From Novosphingobium flavum (lineage in GTDB: Bacteria > Pseudomonadota > Alphaproteobacteria > Sphingomonadales > Sphingomonadaceae): DNA of 64,000 nucleotides. The notes beneath the pieces are model-generated. The model made no database searches. It had not been told where the DNA came from and saw nothing but the letters and a program-made list of their open reading frames with translations. The translations under genes were made by a program, and so were the position numbers. This document shows, piece by piece, positions 1-8,107 of the stretch (position 1 is its first letter; every line of letters starts with the position of its first letter). The stretch lies in NCBI RefSeq assembly GCF_014230315.1, contig NZ_JACLAW010000015.1, positions 1-64,000 of the forward strand, given 5' to 3'.

Positions 1-257
1 GGGTCGCGAAGTCGCTGTTCAAGGCCTTCTCGCAAGCCAAGGATCAGTGGCTGGCCGGCCTTGACCAGGGCGAGCTCACCAACGCCACCGACAAGCGCTA
101 CGCCGCGGTCCGCGCGATCGTCGGGCCCGACCCCCTGCCTTACGGCCTCGAAGCCAACCTCCCGACCATCCGCGCCCTCGAGGAAACTGCCTTCAAGCAG
201 CAACTCACCCCGCGCCGGATGTCGATCGACGAACTCTTCGTCGATCCGGAAGCCTGA
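1..257 (+). CDS. 4,5-dihydroxyphthalate decarboxylase-like protein, C-terminal fragment
   Basis: The gene enters from the left edge; 84 codons are visible in the frame beginning at base 3, ending at TGA 255-257. The tail resembles the C-terminus of 4,5-dihydroxyphthalate decarboxylases (Pht5 group) and related substrate-binding-protein-like enzymes: a GPDPLPYGLEAN block followed by LTPRRMSIDELF. Pht5 enzymes remove one carboxyl from 4,5-dihydroxyphthalate to give protocatechuate. The symporter gene begins 80 bases downstream on the same strand, so the two may be co-transcribed. The assignment rests on the tail alone, so the substrate is uncertain. Confidence 0.6.
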   Translation, partial: VAKSLFKAFSQAKDQWLAGLDQGELTNATDKRYAAVRAIVGPDPLPYGLEANLPTIRALEETAFKQQLTPRRMSIDELFVDPEA

Positions 258-337
258 TGAGGGGCGGCGGGGGCCGGCAACGGTCCCCGTTTGCCGCCTG
301 ACGATAACAAAATGACCCATCCAAGGGGAGGAACACA

Positions 338-1639
338 ATGGCGGTGATGGCACACGGCGGAGCGACGGCCGACCTTCACATACCGCGCGCGCGGCCAAAT
401 CTGTGGAAGCAGCTTTGGCTGTGGGTGCTGGCGGCGATGGTCATCGGTGTGATCCTCGGCATGTTCGCGCCGCAGACGGCGGTGAAAATGCAGCCACTGG
501 GCGATGCGTTCATTCGCCTCATCTCGATGGTCATCGGGCCGCTGATCTTCTGCACCATCGTCAACGGCATCGCCAACATGGCCGATATGCACCGGGTCGG
601 CCGGATCGCGGTCAAGGCGCTGGTCGTGTTCGAGGTCATGACCCTGGGCGCGGTGATCCTCGCGCTGGTGGCGGCCAACGTGCTCAAGCCGGGCGCGGGC
701 ATGAACATCGACCCGGCGGCCCTGCACGGCGGGGCGAACCTTGGCGAATACATGGAAAAGGCCGAGGAATTCGGCTTCAGCGCGTTCCTGCTCAACATCA
801 TTCCCAAGACCTTCGTCGGCGCTTTCGTTCAGGGCAACGTGCTGCAGGTGCTGTTCCTGGCGATGTTCAGCGGCGCGGCTCTGATCTGGATGGGCGAGAA
901 GGCTCGCCCCCTGCTCGACGTCCTCGATGCCGTGCTGCAGATGATCTTCCGGATCGTGGCCATGGTGATGTGGGTGGCGCCTCTCGGCGCTTTCGGCGCG
1001 ATCGCCTTCACCGTGGGCAAGTTCGGCGTCGGCACCCTGGCCTCGCTTGGAACCCTGATCGGCGAGTTTTATCTGGTCTGCATCCTGTTCGTCTTCGTCG
1101 CTGCCATGCCGATCGCCTGGTGGTGCGGGTTCAGCCTCTACAAGTTCATCAGGCTGTTCCGCGACGAACTGCTCATCACCGTGGCCACGACTTCGTCGGA
1201 AACGGTGCTGCCGCGGATCATGACCAAGCTGACCGACATCGGCTGCGAGAAGGGGCTGGTCGGTTTCGTGGTTCCGGCGGGCTATTCATTCAATCTCACG
1301 GGGGCCTGCCTCTACCTCGGCATGGTCGCGATCTTCCTCGCGCAGGCAACCAACACGCCGATGGACCTGTGGCACCAGTTGGGCCTGCTGCTCTTGATGG
1401 CGATCACCTCGAAGGGGGCGGCGGGCATTGCCGGGGCGGCCTTCGTCGTGCTCACGGCGACCATCGCGATGGACCACACCATCCCGGTGGCGAGCGTGGC
1501 TCTGATGCTGGGCATTCACCGTCTCATGTCGCAAGGCTTCAGCCCCACCTTCATCATCACCAACGCGGTTGCCGCGATGGGCGTTGCCAAGTGGGAAGGG
1601 GCGCTCGACACGGAGAAGATGAAGGCGGCGATCGGCTGA
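338..1639 (+). CDS. DctA-type dicarboxylate/amino acid:cation symporter, divergent binding site
   Basis: A 433-residue inner-membrane protein of the SDF (DctA/GltP) family, normal length, with a strong GGGGAGG ribosome site just before ATG 338. The serine-rich hairpin (ATTSSET, 283-289) and TSKGAAG (358-363) are present. Unlike the canonical DctA encoded at 13376-14671, the cation-site motif NLDGT reads NLTGA (319-323), and the positions equivalent to the substrate-binding Glu, Arg and Asn of that protein (E396, R398, N402) are Gln399, Phe401 and Phe405. Known GltPh/DctA biology makes that Arg the anchor for the substrate carboxylate, so I infer a substrate other than an ordinary C4-dicarboxylate. 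The decarboxylase-like neighbour suggests an aromatic acid or its product. Confidence 0.85.
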   Translation: MAVMAHGGATADLHIPRARPNLWKQLWLWVLAAMVIGVILGMFAPQTAVKMQPLGDAFIRLISMVIGPLIFCTIVNGIANMADMHRVGRIAVKALVVFEVMTLGAVILALVAANVLKPGAGMNIDPAALHGGANLGEYMEKAEEFGFSAFLLNIIPKTFVGAFVQGNVLQVLFLAMFSGAALIWMGEKARPLLDVLDAVLQMIFRIVAMVMWVAPLGAFGAIAFTVGKFGVGTLASLGTLIGEFYLVCILFVFVAAMPIAWWCGFSLYKFIRLFRDELLITVATTSSETVLPRIMTKLTDIGCEKGLVGFVVPAGYSFNLTGACLYLGMVAIFLAQATNTPMDLWHQLGLLLLMAITSKGAAGIAGAAFVVLTATIAMDHTIPVASVALMLGIHRLMSQGFSPTFIITNAVAAMGVAKWEGALDTEKMKAAIG

Positions 1640-1955
1640 GCGGGCGGGCGGCGCGGGAAAGCCGCGCCGCTACCGGCAAAGAGCCGATCCGTGGCAGTCT
1701 ATCGAATATTTCTCCCAGAAGATTGGATTGTACCTGGCGGATGACTTGTTGTCTTCTGCATGTGACCGGAAGGAATCGTGAATTCACGGTATTTCGGAAG
1801 TATCCAATCGTCATGGCATGAACCGTGGTTGCAGGCCATTGGATTGCCGGAATACTCACAGCCAATTCCTGAAATGGCGAAAAGTCTGGCCGCTGTTTAT
1901 TGTGATGACTGGCGGTCAGGAAAATCAGAAACAGATAAAATGGGGATGGAAGCCG
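1640..1955. promoter_or_regulatory. Leader region of the first TonB receptor, with repeated words and a palindrome
   Basis: This 316-base gap holds no convincing gene. It contains the word ATTGGATTG twice in direct orientation (1722-1730 and 1838-1846), an inverted ATTGGAT copy near 1803-1809, and a perfect 12-base palindrome CGTGAATTCACG at 1777-1788 set within a longer imperfect dyad (CCGGAAGG on the left, TTTCGGAAG on the right). These are plausible operator elements for the receptor gene. No consensus sigma-70 promoter was obvious. Confidence 0.35.
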
Positions 1956-4877
1956 ATGTCCGTACCAGCAGGCAAGCGCCGAGCAGAATTTCAACACAGG
2001 GCTCCGTTCGGGAGGATCACCAAGGGGCAGCTCTGCTGCATCACCGCGATCGGCACACTCCTGTGCGCGACGAGTGCCTTTGCGCAGGAAGGTCCGCAAT
2101 CCGCCGAGGACATCGTGGTCACTGGCTCGCGGGTCATCAAGAACGGCAACAACAGCCCTTCGCCCACGACGATCGTTTCGTCGCAGGAGCTGCTCACGGT
2201 CCAGCCCGGCCAGCTCAACGACGCGTTGCTTGTCCTGCCGGTCTTCGCCGGGGGACGCGGTTCGTCGAGCAACGGGTCCTCGACCGGGAACACGACCGGC
2301 GGCAATGGCGCCGGCAACGTGCTCAACCTGCGCAATCTCGGCGCCCAGCGCACCCTGCCGCTGCTTGACGGGCAGCGCATTCCGCCGACCATGTTCAACG
2401 GCAACGTCGACGTCGACCTGATCCCCCAGATGCTGGTGCAGCGGGTCGACGTGGTGACCGGCGGCGTTTCGGCGGTTTACGGGTCAGACGCCGTCTCCGG
2501 CGTGGTCAACTATATCCTCAACAAGACCCTCAAGGGCATCAAGCTTGAAGCCAGCGAGGGCGTTTCCAGCCGCGGCGATGGCTGGAAAACCGATCTTGGC
2601 GCGGCCTTCGGCACATCCTTCGCGGATGGCCGCGGGCATTTCGAGGCCAGTTACGAGTTCCGCAACGAAAGGGGCGTCCTGTACCGATCGTCCCGCGACT
2701 GGCTGCGCCAGCCAGGCATTACCGGCCTTGGCACCACCCAAAGTCCGTTCGTGCTGATCGAGAATGCTCGCCAGTCCAACTATGCCTTCGGCGGACTGAT
2801 CACCACGGGCGGCGGTATCTACAATGGCCAGTTTTTCAAGACCGATGGGGTGCTCAGTCAATTTGCCCACGGCGCGGCGGCGCCCGGCGTCCCCGCAATC
2901 GAAGCCGGCGGGGATGGCGCCTACTATGATGGATCGCTGCTGTCGCCCATGCGGTCGCACCAGTATTTTGGCCGTTTCGACTTCGAACTGACCGACAACG
3001 TCAAGTTCTACGCCGAGATCTTGGGCAACATCAAGACGAACCATGCCTATGCGGACTGGGTCCGGCTCACCAACGTCACCCTGCGGTCGACCAACCCCTT
3101 CCTGTCTACGCCGTATCAGCAAGCCTTCTCCGCCGCGGGGACGACGTTCCGCTTGTCGGAAGTGCTGAGCAACGCGCCGCGCGAGGATCCGATCTCCAAC
3201 GTCGACCAGCGGATTTACCGGCTGGGCTTCGCGGGCAACCTGGGTGGCTTCGAATGGGGCGTCGACGCCGAATACGGCAAGACCAAGATGCATACCATTC
3301 TGGGTCACAACCTCAACTTCCAGAAGCTGGCGGCTGCCCTCGACCCGGTTGTTTCAAACGGCCAGATCGTGTGCCGGGTCACCACGACCAATCCCGGCGT
3401 GGCGGATGGCTGTATCCCGCTCAACCCCTTCGGGCCCACGGCTGGCAGCGCGGCGGCCTACGACTACATCCAGGACGACACCGACTGGCGTGGCACGACC
3501 GAAATGCCCGACGTGACGGCGCATATCTCAGGCTCGCCCTTCGCGCTACCGGCCGGGCCGGTCAACATGGCGCTGTCGGGCGAATGGCGCAAGGTTACCT
3601 TCTCGGCGACGAGTACGAGCGGGTCCAGCACGCCCTTCGATTGCACGGGCATCACGTTCAACTGCACCAACGCGGCCAGGCTCTATGACCTGGCGATTTC
3701 CGACTTTCCCAAGGCCAGCGAAACGGTGTGGGAAGGCGCCTATGAAGTCGGCGCGCCGATCCTTGGTCACGAGGGCGGCTGGGGTTTGGACGTCAACGGC
3801 GCAGCCCGTTACACCAGCTATGAGCACAGCGGAAACTACGTGACGTGGAAGGTGGGGGCCGACCTGCGCCTTTCGAATGCCCTGCGGTTCCGCGCGACGC
3901 GGTCGCGCGACATTCGCGCGCCGAACGTGTTCGACCTGTTCGCTCCGCCCAATCCCTCGAATATTTCGGGCACCGACCTGCTCACGGGGCTTCCCTACAC
4001 CCTCGTCAGCCGGGGCGGCGGGGGCAATACCAGCCTGAGGGCGGAAAAGGGTGATACGTTCACTGCGGGGTTTGTCTGGAAACCTTCCCCGAAATTCAGC
4101 GTGAGCCTGGATTACTTCCATATCAGGATCAGCGATGCGCTCGCCAGCATCGATGGCCGCTCGACCGCCTCGCAGCTTCAGTGCTACGCCAGCGGCGGCT
4201 CCTCGCCGTTCTGCGACCTGCAGCTTCGGGCCAACGGCAGCGTGGCCGATGCCATCGCCGCCAAGAACGCCAATCCGGCCGCGGTCCTCGGCAATCCGGC
4301 CTATGCCGTCACCGCGTTCTACGGCTACGCGCTGAACGTGGCCGAGCAGGAGAGCTACGGCTTCGACTTCGAGCTGAACTTCTCCACGCGACTGTTCGGG
4401 CGCCCTCTGGCGACCCGCGTTCTGGCTGCCTATCAGCCGCACATCTACATCCGCCAGCCCGGCAACGACACGATCGACAACGGCGGGGTGGGCTGGGGGC
4501 CGGACGCGCTTGCCGCGGGCTTCAAGACCAGCGTCACGGCGTTTGCCCGGTATCAGCTGACCGACAAGATCGGGATCGATCTGATGGAACGGTGGCATGA
4601 CGGGCTGAAGATCAGCGGCGTGGCGACGGACATCTTCGCCCCCGGTCAGGGAGAGACGTCGGGCTGGGCCACGACCAACCTCAATCTGACTTACGACACG
4701 CAGATGATGGGCGGCAAGGCGACCATGTACTTCAACGTCCAGAACATCTTCGATCGCCATCCGCCGATCGGTGCCTACACGGCCAACGGAACACGCGCGG
4801 GGCTGCGCGACGGCTTCCCCGTGGGCGATAGCCCGATGGGGCGGTATTTCACCGTTGGGGTGCGGATCGCCAGGTAA
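1956..4877 (+). CDS. TonB-dependent outer-membrane receptor
   Basis: A TonB-dependent receptor of 973 residues from ATG 1956. That start puts a GGATGGA Shine-Dalgarno just upstream and gives a basic N-region, hydrophobic core and ATSAFAQ cleavage site; an ATG at 1818 would add 46 residues with no signal-like character. After the leader comes the TonB-box-like EDIVVTGSR, then the plug with LPLLDGQRIPP and VYGSDAVSGVVNYIL, then a long beta-barrel ending in VGVRIAR. It actively imports a ligand across the outer membrane with TonB-ExbB-ExbD. The ligand is not evident from sequence; the HbpS-like neighbour downstream may hint at haem or a catabolite. Confidence 0.93.
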   Translation: MSVPAGKRRAEFQHRAPFGRITKGQLCCITAIGTLLCATSAFAQEGPQSAEDIVVTGSRVIKNGNNSPSPTTIVSSQELLTVQPGQLNDALLVLPVFAGGRGSSSNGSSTGNTTGGNGAGNVLNLRNLGAQRTLPLLDGQRIPPTMFNGNVDVDLIPQMLVQRVDVVTGGVSAVYGSDAVSGVVNYILNKTLKGIKLEASEGVSSRGDGWKTDLGAAFGTSFADGRGHFEASYEFRNERGVLYRSSRDWLRQPGITGLGTTQSPFVLIENARQSNYAFGGLITTGGGIYNGQFFKTDGVLSQFAHGAAAPGVPAIEAGGDGAYYDGSLLSPMRSHQYFGRFDFELTDNVKFYAEILGNIKTNHAYADWVRLTNVTLRSTNPFLSTPYQQAFSAAGTTFRLSEVLSNAPREDPISNVDQRIYRLGFAGNLGGFEWGVDAEYGKTKMHTILGHNLNFQKLAAALDPVVSNGQIVCRVTTTNPGVADGCIPLNPFGPTAGSAAAYDYIQDDTDWRGTTEMPDVTAHISGSPFALPAGPVNMALSGEWRKVTFSATSTSGSSTPFDCTGITFNCTNAARLYDLAISDFPKASETVWEGAYEVGAPILGHEGGWGLDVNGAARYTSYEHSGNYVTWKVGADLRLSNALRFRATRSRDIRAPNVFDLFAPPNPSNISGTDLLTGLPYTLVSRGGGGNTSLRAEKGDTFTAGFVWKPSPKFSVSLDYFHIRISDALASIDGRSTASQLQCYASGGSSPFCDLQLRANGSVADAIAAKNANPAAVLGNPAYAVTAFYGYALNVAEQESYGFDFELNFSTRLFGRPLATRVLAAYQPHIYIRQPGNDTIDNGGVGWGPDALAAGFKTSVTAFARYQLTDKIGIDLMERWHDGLKISGVATDIFAPGQGETSGWATTNLNLTYDTQMMGGKATMYFNVQNIFDRHPPIGAYTANGTRAGLRDGFPVGDSPMGRYFTVGVRIAR

Positions 4878-4901
4878 GATCCAGCGTGCCAATCGGCATC
4901 G

Positions 4902-4940
4902 GAGCCCCGGGGCGAATGCAAGTCATTCGGCCCGGGGCTC
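4902..4940 (+). terminator. Hairpin downstream of the TonB receptor
   Basis: GAGCCCCGGG (4902-4911) pairs with CCCGGGGCTC (4931-4940), continued by CGAATG/CATTCG around a five-base loop, with one mismatch. It lies 24 bases past the receptor stop. No long T-run follows, so it may only attenuate transcription into the next gene. Confidence 0.55.
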
Positions 4941-4991
4941 TGGGCGTTTGGCCGGCGGAATTCGGATAGTCCGGAGAGGAAGAGCATCCCC

Positions 4992-5543
4992 ATGAAACTT
5001 GTACTGATCGCCGCGCTGGCCGCCTGCGCCGCCTGTCCCGGCCTGGCCCAGGCACCCTCGGCAGAAGAGGCGGCCGCTTACCAGCCGTCGCTCGCTGCCC
5101 GGATCGCGGCCATGCCGATGAACACGCCGCGCGCAAAGGGCCCCAGCCTGCAGACCGCCATCAATCTGGCTCTCGCCGCAGTCGAGGCGTGCGGCGCCAA
5201 GGGCGGCAATGTCAGCTTCCTCGTCACCGATTCAGCCGCCGTCCCCATCGTGCTGCTGTCGGGCGACGGCGCCGGAGAGCGCGGCCAGCTGATCGCCCAG
5301 ACCAAGGCCTACACCGTGGTCAAGTACCGCGCGCCGTCCGGCGACGTGAAGCAAAAGGCGCGAACCGATCCCAAGCTGGCGCGGGAACTGGCGCTCAACC
5401 CCAACATCGGTGAAGCGCGCTTCGGTGCGTTCCCGCTGATGAGCGGCGGCGAGCTGATCGGCACGCTGGCCATCACCGGTCTGCCCGGCGGGGGGGATGA
5501 GGCCTGCGCGAAACAAGCCATGGCCAAGGTGCCGCTGCGCTGA
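4992..5543 (+). CDS. Secreted HbpS/GlcG-family (haem-binding-like) protein
   Basis: A 183-residue protein with a clear signal peptide (MKLVLIAALAACAAC, cleavage after GLAQA). The mature part matches the HbpS/GlcG (DUF336) fold: SLQTAINLALAAVEACGAKGG, VSFLVTDSAAVPIVLLSGD, a TKAYTVVKY helix and a terminal PLMSGGELIGTLAITG glycine-rich segment. Members bind haem or corrinoids or sit in glycolate-type catabolic operons; a periplasmic ligand-binding role is likely. It starts 114 bases after the TonB receptor on the same strand, so it may handle what that receptor imports. AGAGGAAG lies 11 bases before ATG. Confidence 0.75.
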   Translation: MKLVLIAALAACAACPGLAQAPSAEEAAAYQPSLAARIAAMPMNTPRAKGPSLQTAINLALAAVEACGAKGGNVSFLVTDSAAVPIVLLSGDGAGERGQLIAQTKAYTVVKYRAPSGDVKQKARTDPKLARELALNPNIGEARFGAFPLMSGGELIGTLAITGLPGGGDEACAKQAMAKVPLR

Positions 5544-5597
5544 ACGCGGAAAGGGGGCTCCACGGCCCCCGATGGGCCGGCCGCCAGTCACACGAAA

Positions 5598-5635
5598 AAC
5601 CGGGCCGGAGGCTGACCTCCGACCCGGTTCTTTTC
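5598..5635. terminator. Bidirectional terminator between convergent genes
   Basis: AACCGGG (5598-5604) pairs with CCCGGTT (5623-5629) and GGAGG (5607-5611) with CCTCC (5616-5620). A-rich sequence precedes it and T-rich sequence follows, so it can serve both the HbpS-like gene (+) and the EF-hand gene (-). Confidence 0.75.
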
Positions 5636-5693
5636 GTTTCGGCAACCCGCGGGCACCAGCCCCGCCGCAGCGGGACCCGGCGCCGACGCGCGT

Positions 5694-6416
5694 TCAGCTG
5701 CTCGGCTTCTTGGCATAGGGCTTGGGCTGGATGAACCGCAGCGTATTGTCGTTGTAGGTGTTGAGCAGGCGGCCCCGGATGAACTCGTTCAGGCTGAGCA
5801 CTTCGTTGTCATCGAAGTCCATCGCCTGGAAGCGCTCGACGTAGTGCCGGATCCACTTGTAGGTGGGATTGCGCGCTTCCTCGCCGTGATCCTCGCCTTC
5901 GCGCTTTTCGCGGCCGGCCAGGAATTCGGCCCAGGTTAGCTTGCCATCGTGATTGATGTCCGACTGCGCGAAATCCGACTTGTGGGTCTTGGGTGCCGGA
6001 GTGATCTCCGGGTGGACCATCGGCAGCCGTTCCTTGACGACGACCACGGCCTTGGGAAGCGGCGGGTTCGGCTGGACGTAGCGCATCGCGCCGTCATTGT
6101 CCTCGTTGAGCAGGCGGCCGCGCGAATATTCGTCGAGGGTCAGCACCTCGTCGTCGTCGAGGTCCATCTGCGAGAAGCGCTGGACGTAGTGCAGGGTCCA
6201 GCGGTAGCTGGGCTTGCGGGCGTCCTCGCCGTGCTTGCGGCCTTCGCGCTCCTTGCGGCCCGCCAGGAACTCGGCCCAGCTCAGCTTTCCGTCGTGATCC
6301 GTGTCGACCGCTTTGAAATCGGCGGCGAAGTCCGGCGCCGGGATCGGCGCCTTGGCCGAGAGCGGCGTGCCCGCCAGCGCAAGCAGGACAATGGCACAGG
6401 CGAAGTTCTTTTTCAT
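5694..6416 (-). CDS. Secreted protein with four EF-hands in two tandem repeats
   Basis: A 240-residue protein starting at ATG 6416, with GGAGG upstream and a signal peptide (MKKNFACAIVLLALAG) cleaved near LSAKA. An upstream in-frame ATG would add 68 residues with no secretory character and is rejected. Four calcium loops are visible: DTDHDGKLSWAEF (38-50), DLDDDEVLTLDEY (85-97), DINHDGKLTWAEF (153-165) and DFDDNEVLSLNEF (200-212). Loops 1-2 and 3-4 belong to near-identical units, including the following RGRLLN and FIQP/YVQP blocks, so the gene arose by internal duplication. Probably a periplasmic calcium-binding protein. It lies 142 bases below the cupin gene and may be the last member of that operon. 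Confidence 0.85.
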   Translation of the reverse strand: MKKNFACAIVLLALAGTPLSAKAPIPAPDFAADFKAVDTDHDGKLSWAEFLAGRKEREGRKHGEDARKPSYRWTLHYVQRFSQMDLDDDEVLTLDEYSRGRLLNEDNDGAMRYVQPNPPLPKAVVVVKERLPMVHPEITPAPKTHKSDFAQSDINHDGKLTWAEFLAGREKREGEDHGEEARNPTYKWIRHYVERFQAMDFDDNEVLSLNEFIRGRLLNTYNDNTLRFIQPKPYAKKPSS

Positions 6417-6558
6417 GGCACCTCCGGTCAGTATTTTATCTCGGCTGCTCAGGGTGTTGCAGCTGAAGGTGGTGATGGCGGATCGCGCGGAAATTTGATA
6501 ATTCGGAAAGGTCTCCGCGCATTGGTTTAGGAGGAAATCCGCCGCCTCACGCGCAGCG

Positions 6559-7110
6559 TCACTTGCCCTTTTCGTAGCCCGGATTGACCCGCACGACCAT
6601 GTAGGTGACGTGGCCGTCAAGCCGGGTGAAATTGTGGACCACGCCCGGCGGGATCATCACGACGTCGCCGGCCTGCACATGGCGGGTTGAAGCGCCGATC
6701 ACCTTCTCGCTCTTCTCGCTCGGGCCAATGCTGGCCGGGTTGACCGGCTTGCCGCCCGTAATCATCGGCTTGGGATCGACCATCTTGCCGCCCGTGGCGA
6801 AATCGCCGCCGCCTTCGAGGATGTAGTAGATCTCGGTCACGATCTTGTGGTTGGTCGGCAGCTCGTCCAGGTTGTCGCGGCGCAGGACGTCGACGTTGAT
6901 CCGGTCGTTGCCGGCGCGCACGGCGCCGACCGCGCTCATCCCCTTGCCGCTGGCGCGCGCCGCCAGCGCCTTGGCGAAATCGCCCTGTTCGATAAACACC
7001 GCATCGCGCCGGGGAGCGGCTTCCGCCGCCTGGGCCCGCGCGATCGCGGGAGCCAGCGAAAGGGGCAGCACCATGGCCATGGCGGCAAGGGCAGTGGTGG
7101 GCTTGTTCAT
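6559..7110 (-). CDS. Secreted cupin-domain protein
   Basis: A 183-residue protein with a signal peptide (MNKPTTALAAMAMVLPLSLAPAIARA) and a single cupin barrel: TNHKIVTEIYYILEGGGDFATGG in two pieces, then the second motif HVQAGDVVMIPPGVVHNF. The His, Glu and second-motif His needed for metal binding are all visible, so it is a plausible periplasmic metallo-cupin (isomerase, dioxygenase or sensor-like). It follows the duplicated cupin-like gene by 19 bases in the same operon. Substrate is unknown. Confidence 0.8.
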   Translation of the reverse strand: MNKPTTALAAMAMVLPLSLAPAIARAQAAEAAPRRDAVFIEQGDFAKALAARASGKGMSAVGAVRAGNDRINVDVLRRDNLDELPTNHKIVTEIYYILEGGGDFATGGKMVDPKPMITGGKPVNPASIGPSEKSEKVIGASTRHVQAGDVVMIPPGVVHNFTRLDGHVTYMVVRVNPGYEKGK

Positions 7111-7129
7111 GTCGAAAGGTTCTCCGGCT

Positions 7130-8104
7130 TCAGAAGTTGCGCGGGTTGGGCGAGCGTTCGTAGGCGTCCTCGAGGACCTTCATCCACGGATACCATTCCT
7201 GCCAGTGGTCCTTGAGGCCGTCCCCGTCGATCCGCTTGAACTCGATGCGGTAGTAGTGGATCGGCACGGCCGAGGTGTTGCGGGTCGTCTGCACCGGGGC
7301 GGGGCCGGTGGTGGCGCAGCCCAAAGTCTCGAACGCGCTCAGCGGCGGGCTCGCATGGCCGCCCTTGGCCACCGGAGCCGGGGTTCCCGCGATGTCATAG
7401 GCGATCACGGCGGGATAAGCACTGGCGGGCACCCGCCGGGTTTCGCCGGGGCGAACTAGCACCTCGACCAGGCGGGCGTGATCGTCCTCATAGAGCAGGC
7501 GGGTGCCGTCCGGCCCGACCTGCGTATAGCGGTACCAGTCCCGCCACCGCGCGGCGAGGCCCTTGCCGTCGATCCGCTTGAACTCCAGCCGGAGGAAATG
7601 GTGCGGCCAGGTGTCGAGGTTCGTCTCGTGGTGCGGAAACTGCGGCGTCGCGGCGCGGCAGATCGGATAGGCCGCGCCTTCCGGCGCCTGTCCCACGGCG
7701 GCGATCATGTTCCGCTTGGGGTCGGTCATGGTGTTGGTGCTCTTGGGCACCGGGGCGTCCACGGCGAAGACCGAGGGGAAGGGGTGGCCGTGCACATTGC
7801 CGACCACGCCCGGGAAATAGCCGACCTCGACCAGCCGCACCTTTGCATCGACATAGCGGACGCTGTGCACCTCGGGCGCCGCGATCGCGGCCTCGCTGCG
7901 GTCCGCGAAGGGATAGTGCGCGGGCCATTCGCCGGGGTTGAGCGTGTGCGGGCCCTCCACCGGCCGGTAGCCTTCCTCGGCCGCCGGGGGCTGGGCGGTG
8001 GCGACGTTGCTCGGCGCGGGCTGCGCCGCGGCGCCCGGCATGGCGCCGCCGCCATACCCGATCAGGGCCATGGCGGCGGCGGCGGAGGCGAGGCTGCGCT
8101 TCAT
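7130..8104 (-). CDS. Secreted protein with internally duplicated cupin-like domain
   Basis: A 324-residue exported protein (signal MKRSLASAAAAMALIGYGGG, cleavage near AAAQP). It is built of two related halves. The first carries VRLVEVGYFPG (89-99) and LRLEFKRIDGKGLAARWRDW (171-190); the second carries ARLVEVLVRPG (210-220) and YRIEFKRIDGDGLKDHWQEW (285-304). The beta-rich LVEV-x-PG pieces are cupin-like, but metal-binding histidines are poorly conserved (VHGHPFP in the first half, none clear in the second). I do not recognise a named family. Overlap-free spacing of 3 bases to the b561 gene indicates co-translation; a periplasmic partner of b561 is possible. Confidence 0.7.
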   Translation of the reverse strand: MKRSLASAAAAMALIGYGGGAMPGAAAQPAPSNVATAQPPAAEEGYRPVEGPHTLNPGEWPAHYPFADRSEAAIAAPEVHSVRYVDAKVRLVEVGYFPGVVGNVHGHPFPSVFAVDAPVPKSTNTMTDPKRNMIAAVGQAPEGAAYPICRAATPQFPHHETNLDTWPHHFLRLEFKRIDGKGLAARWRDWYRYTQVGPDGTRLLYEDDHARLVEVLVRPGETRRVPASAYPAVIAYDIAGTPAPVAKGGHASPPLSAFETLGCATTGPAPVQTTRNTSAVPIHYYRIEFKRIDGDGLKDHWQEWYPWMKVLEDAYERSPNPRNF

Positions 8105-8107
8105 CGC

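Noticed and set aside
1818..1955. Upstream ATG for the first TonB receptor
   Set aside because: It adds 46 residues before the signal peptide; ATG 1956 has a ribosome site and a proper leader.
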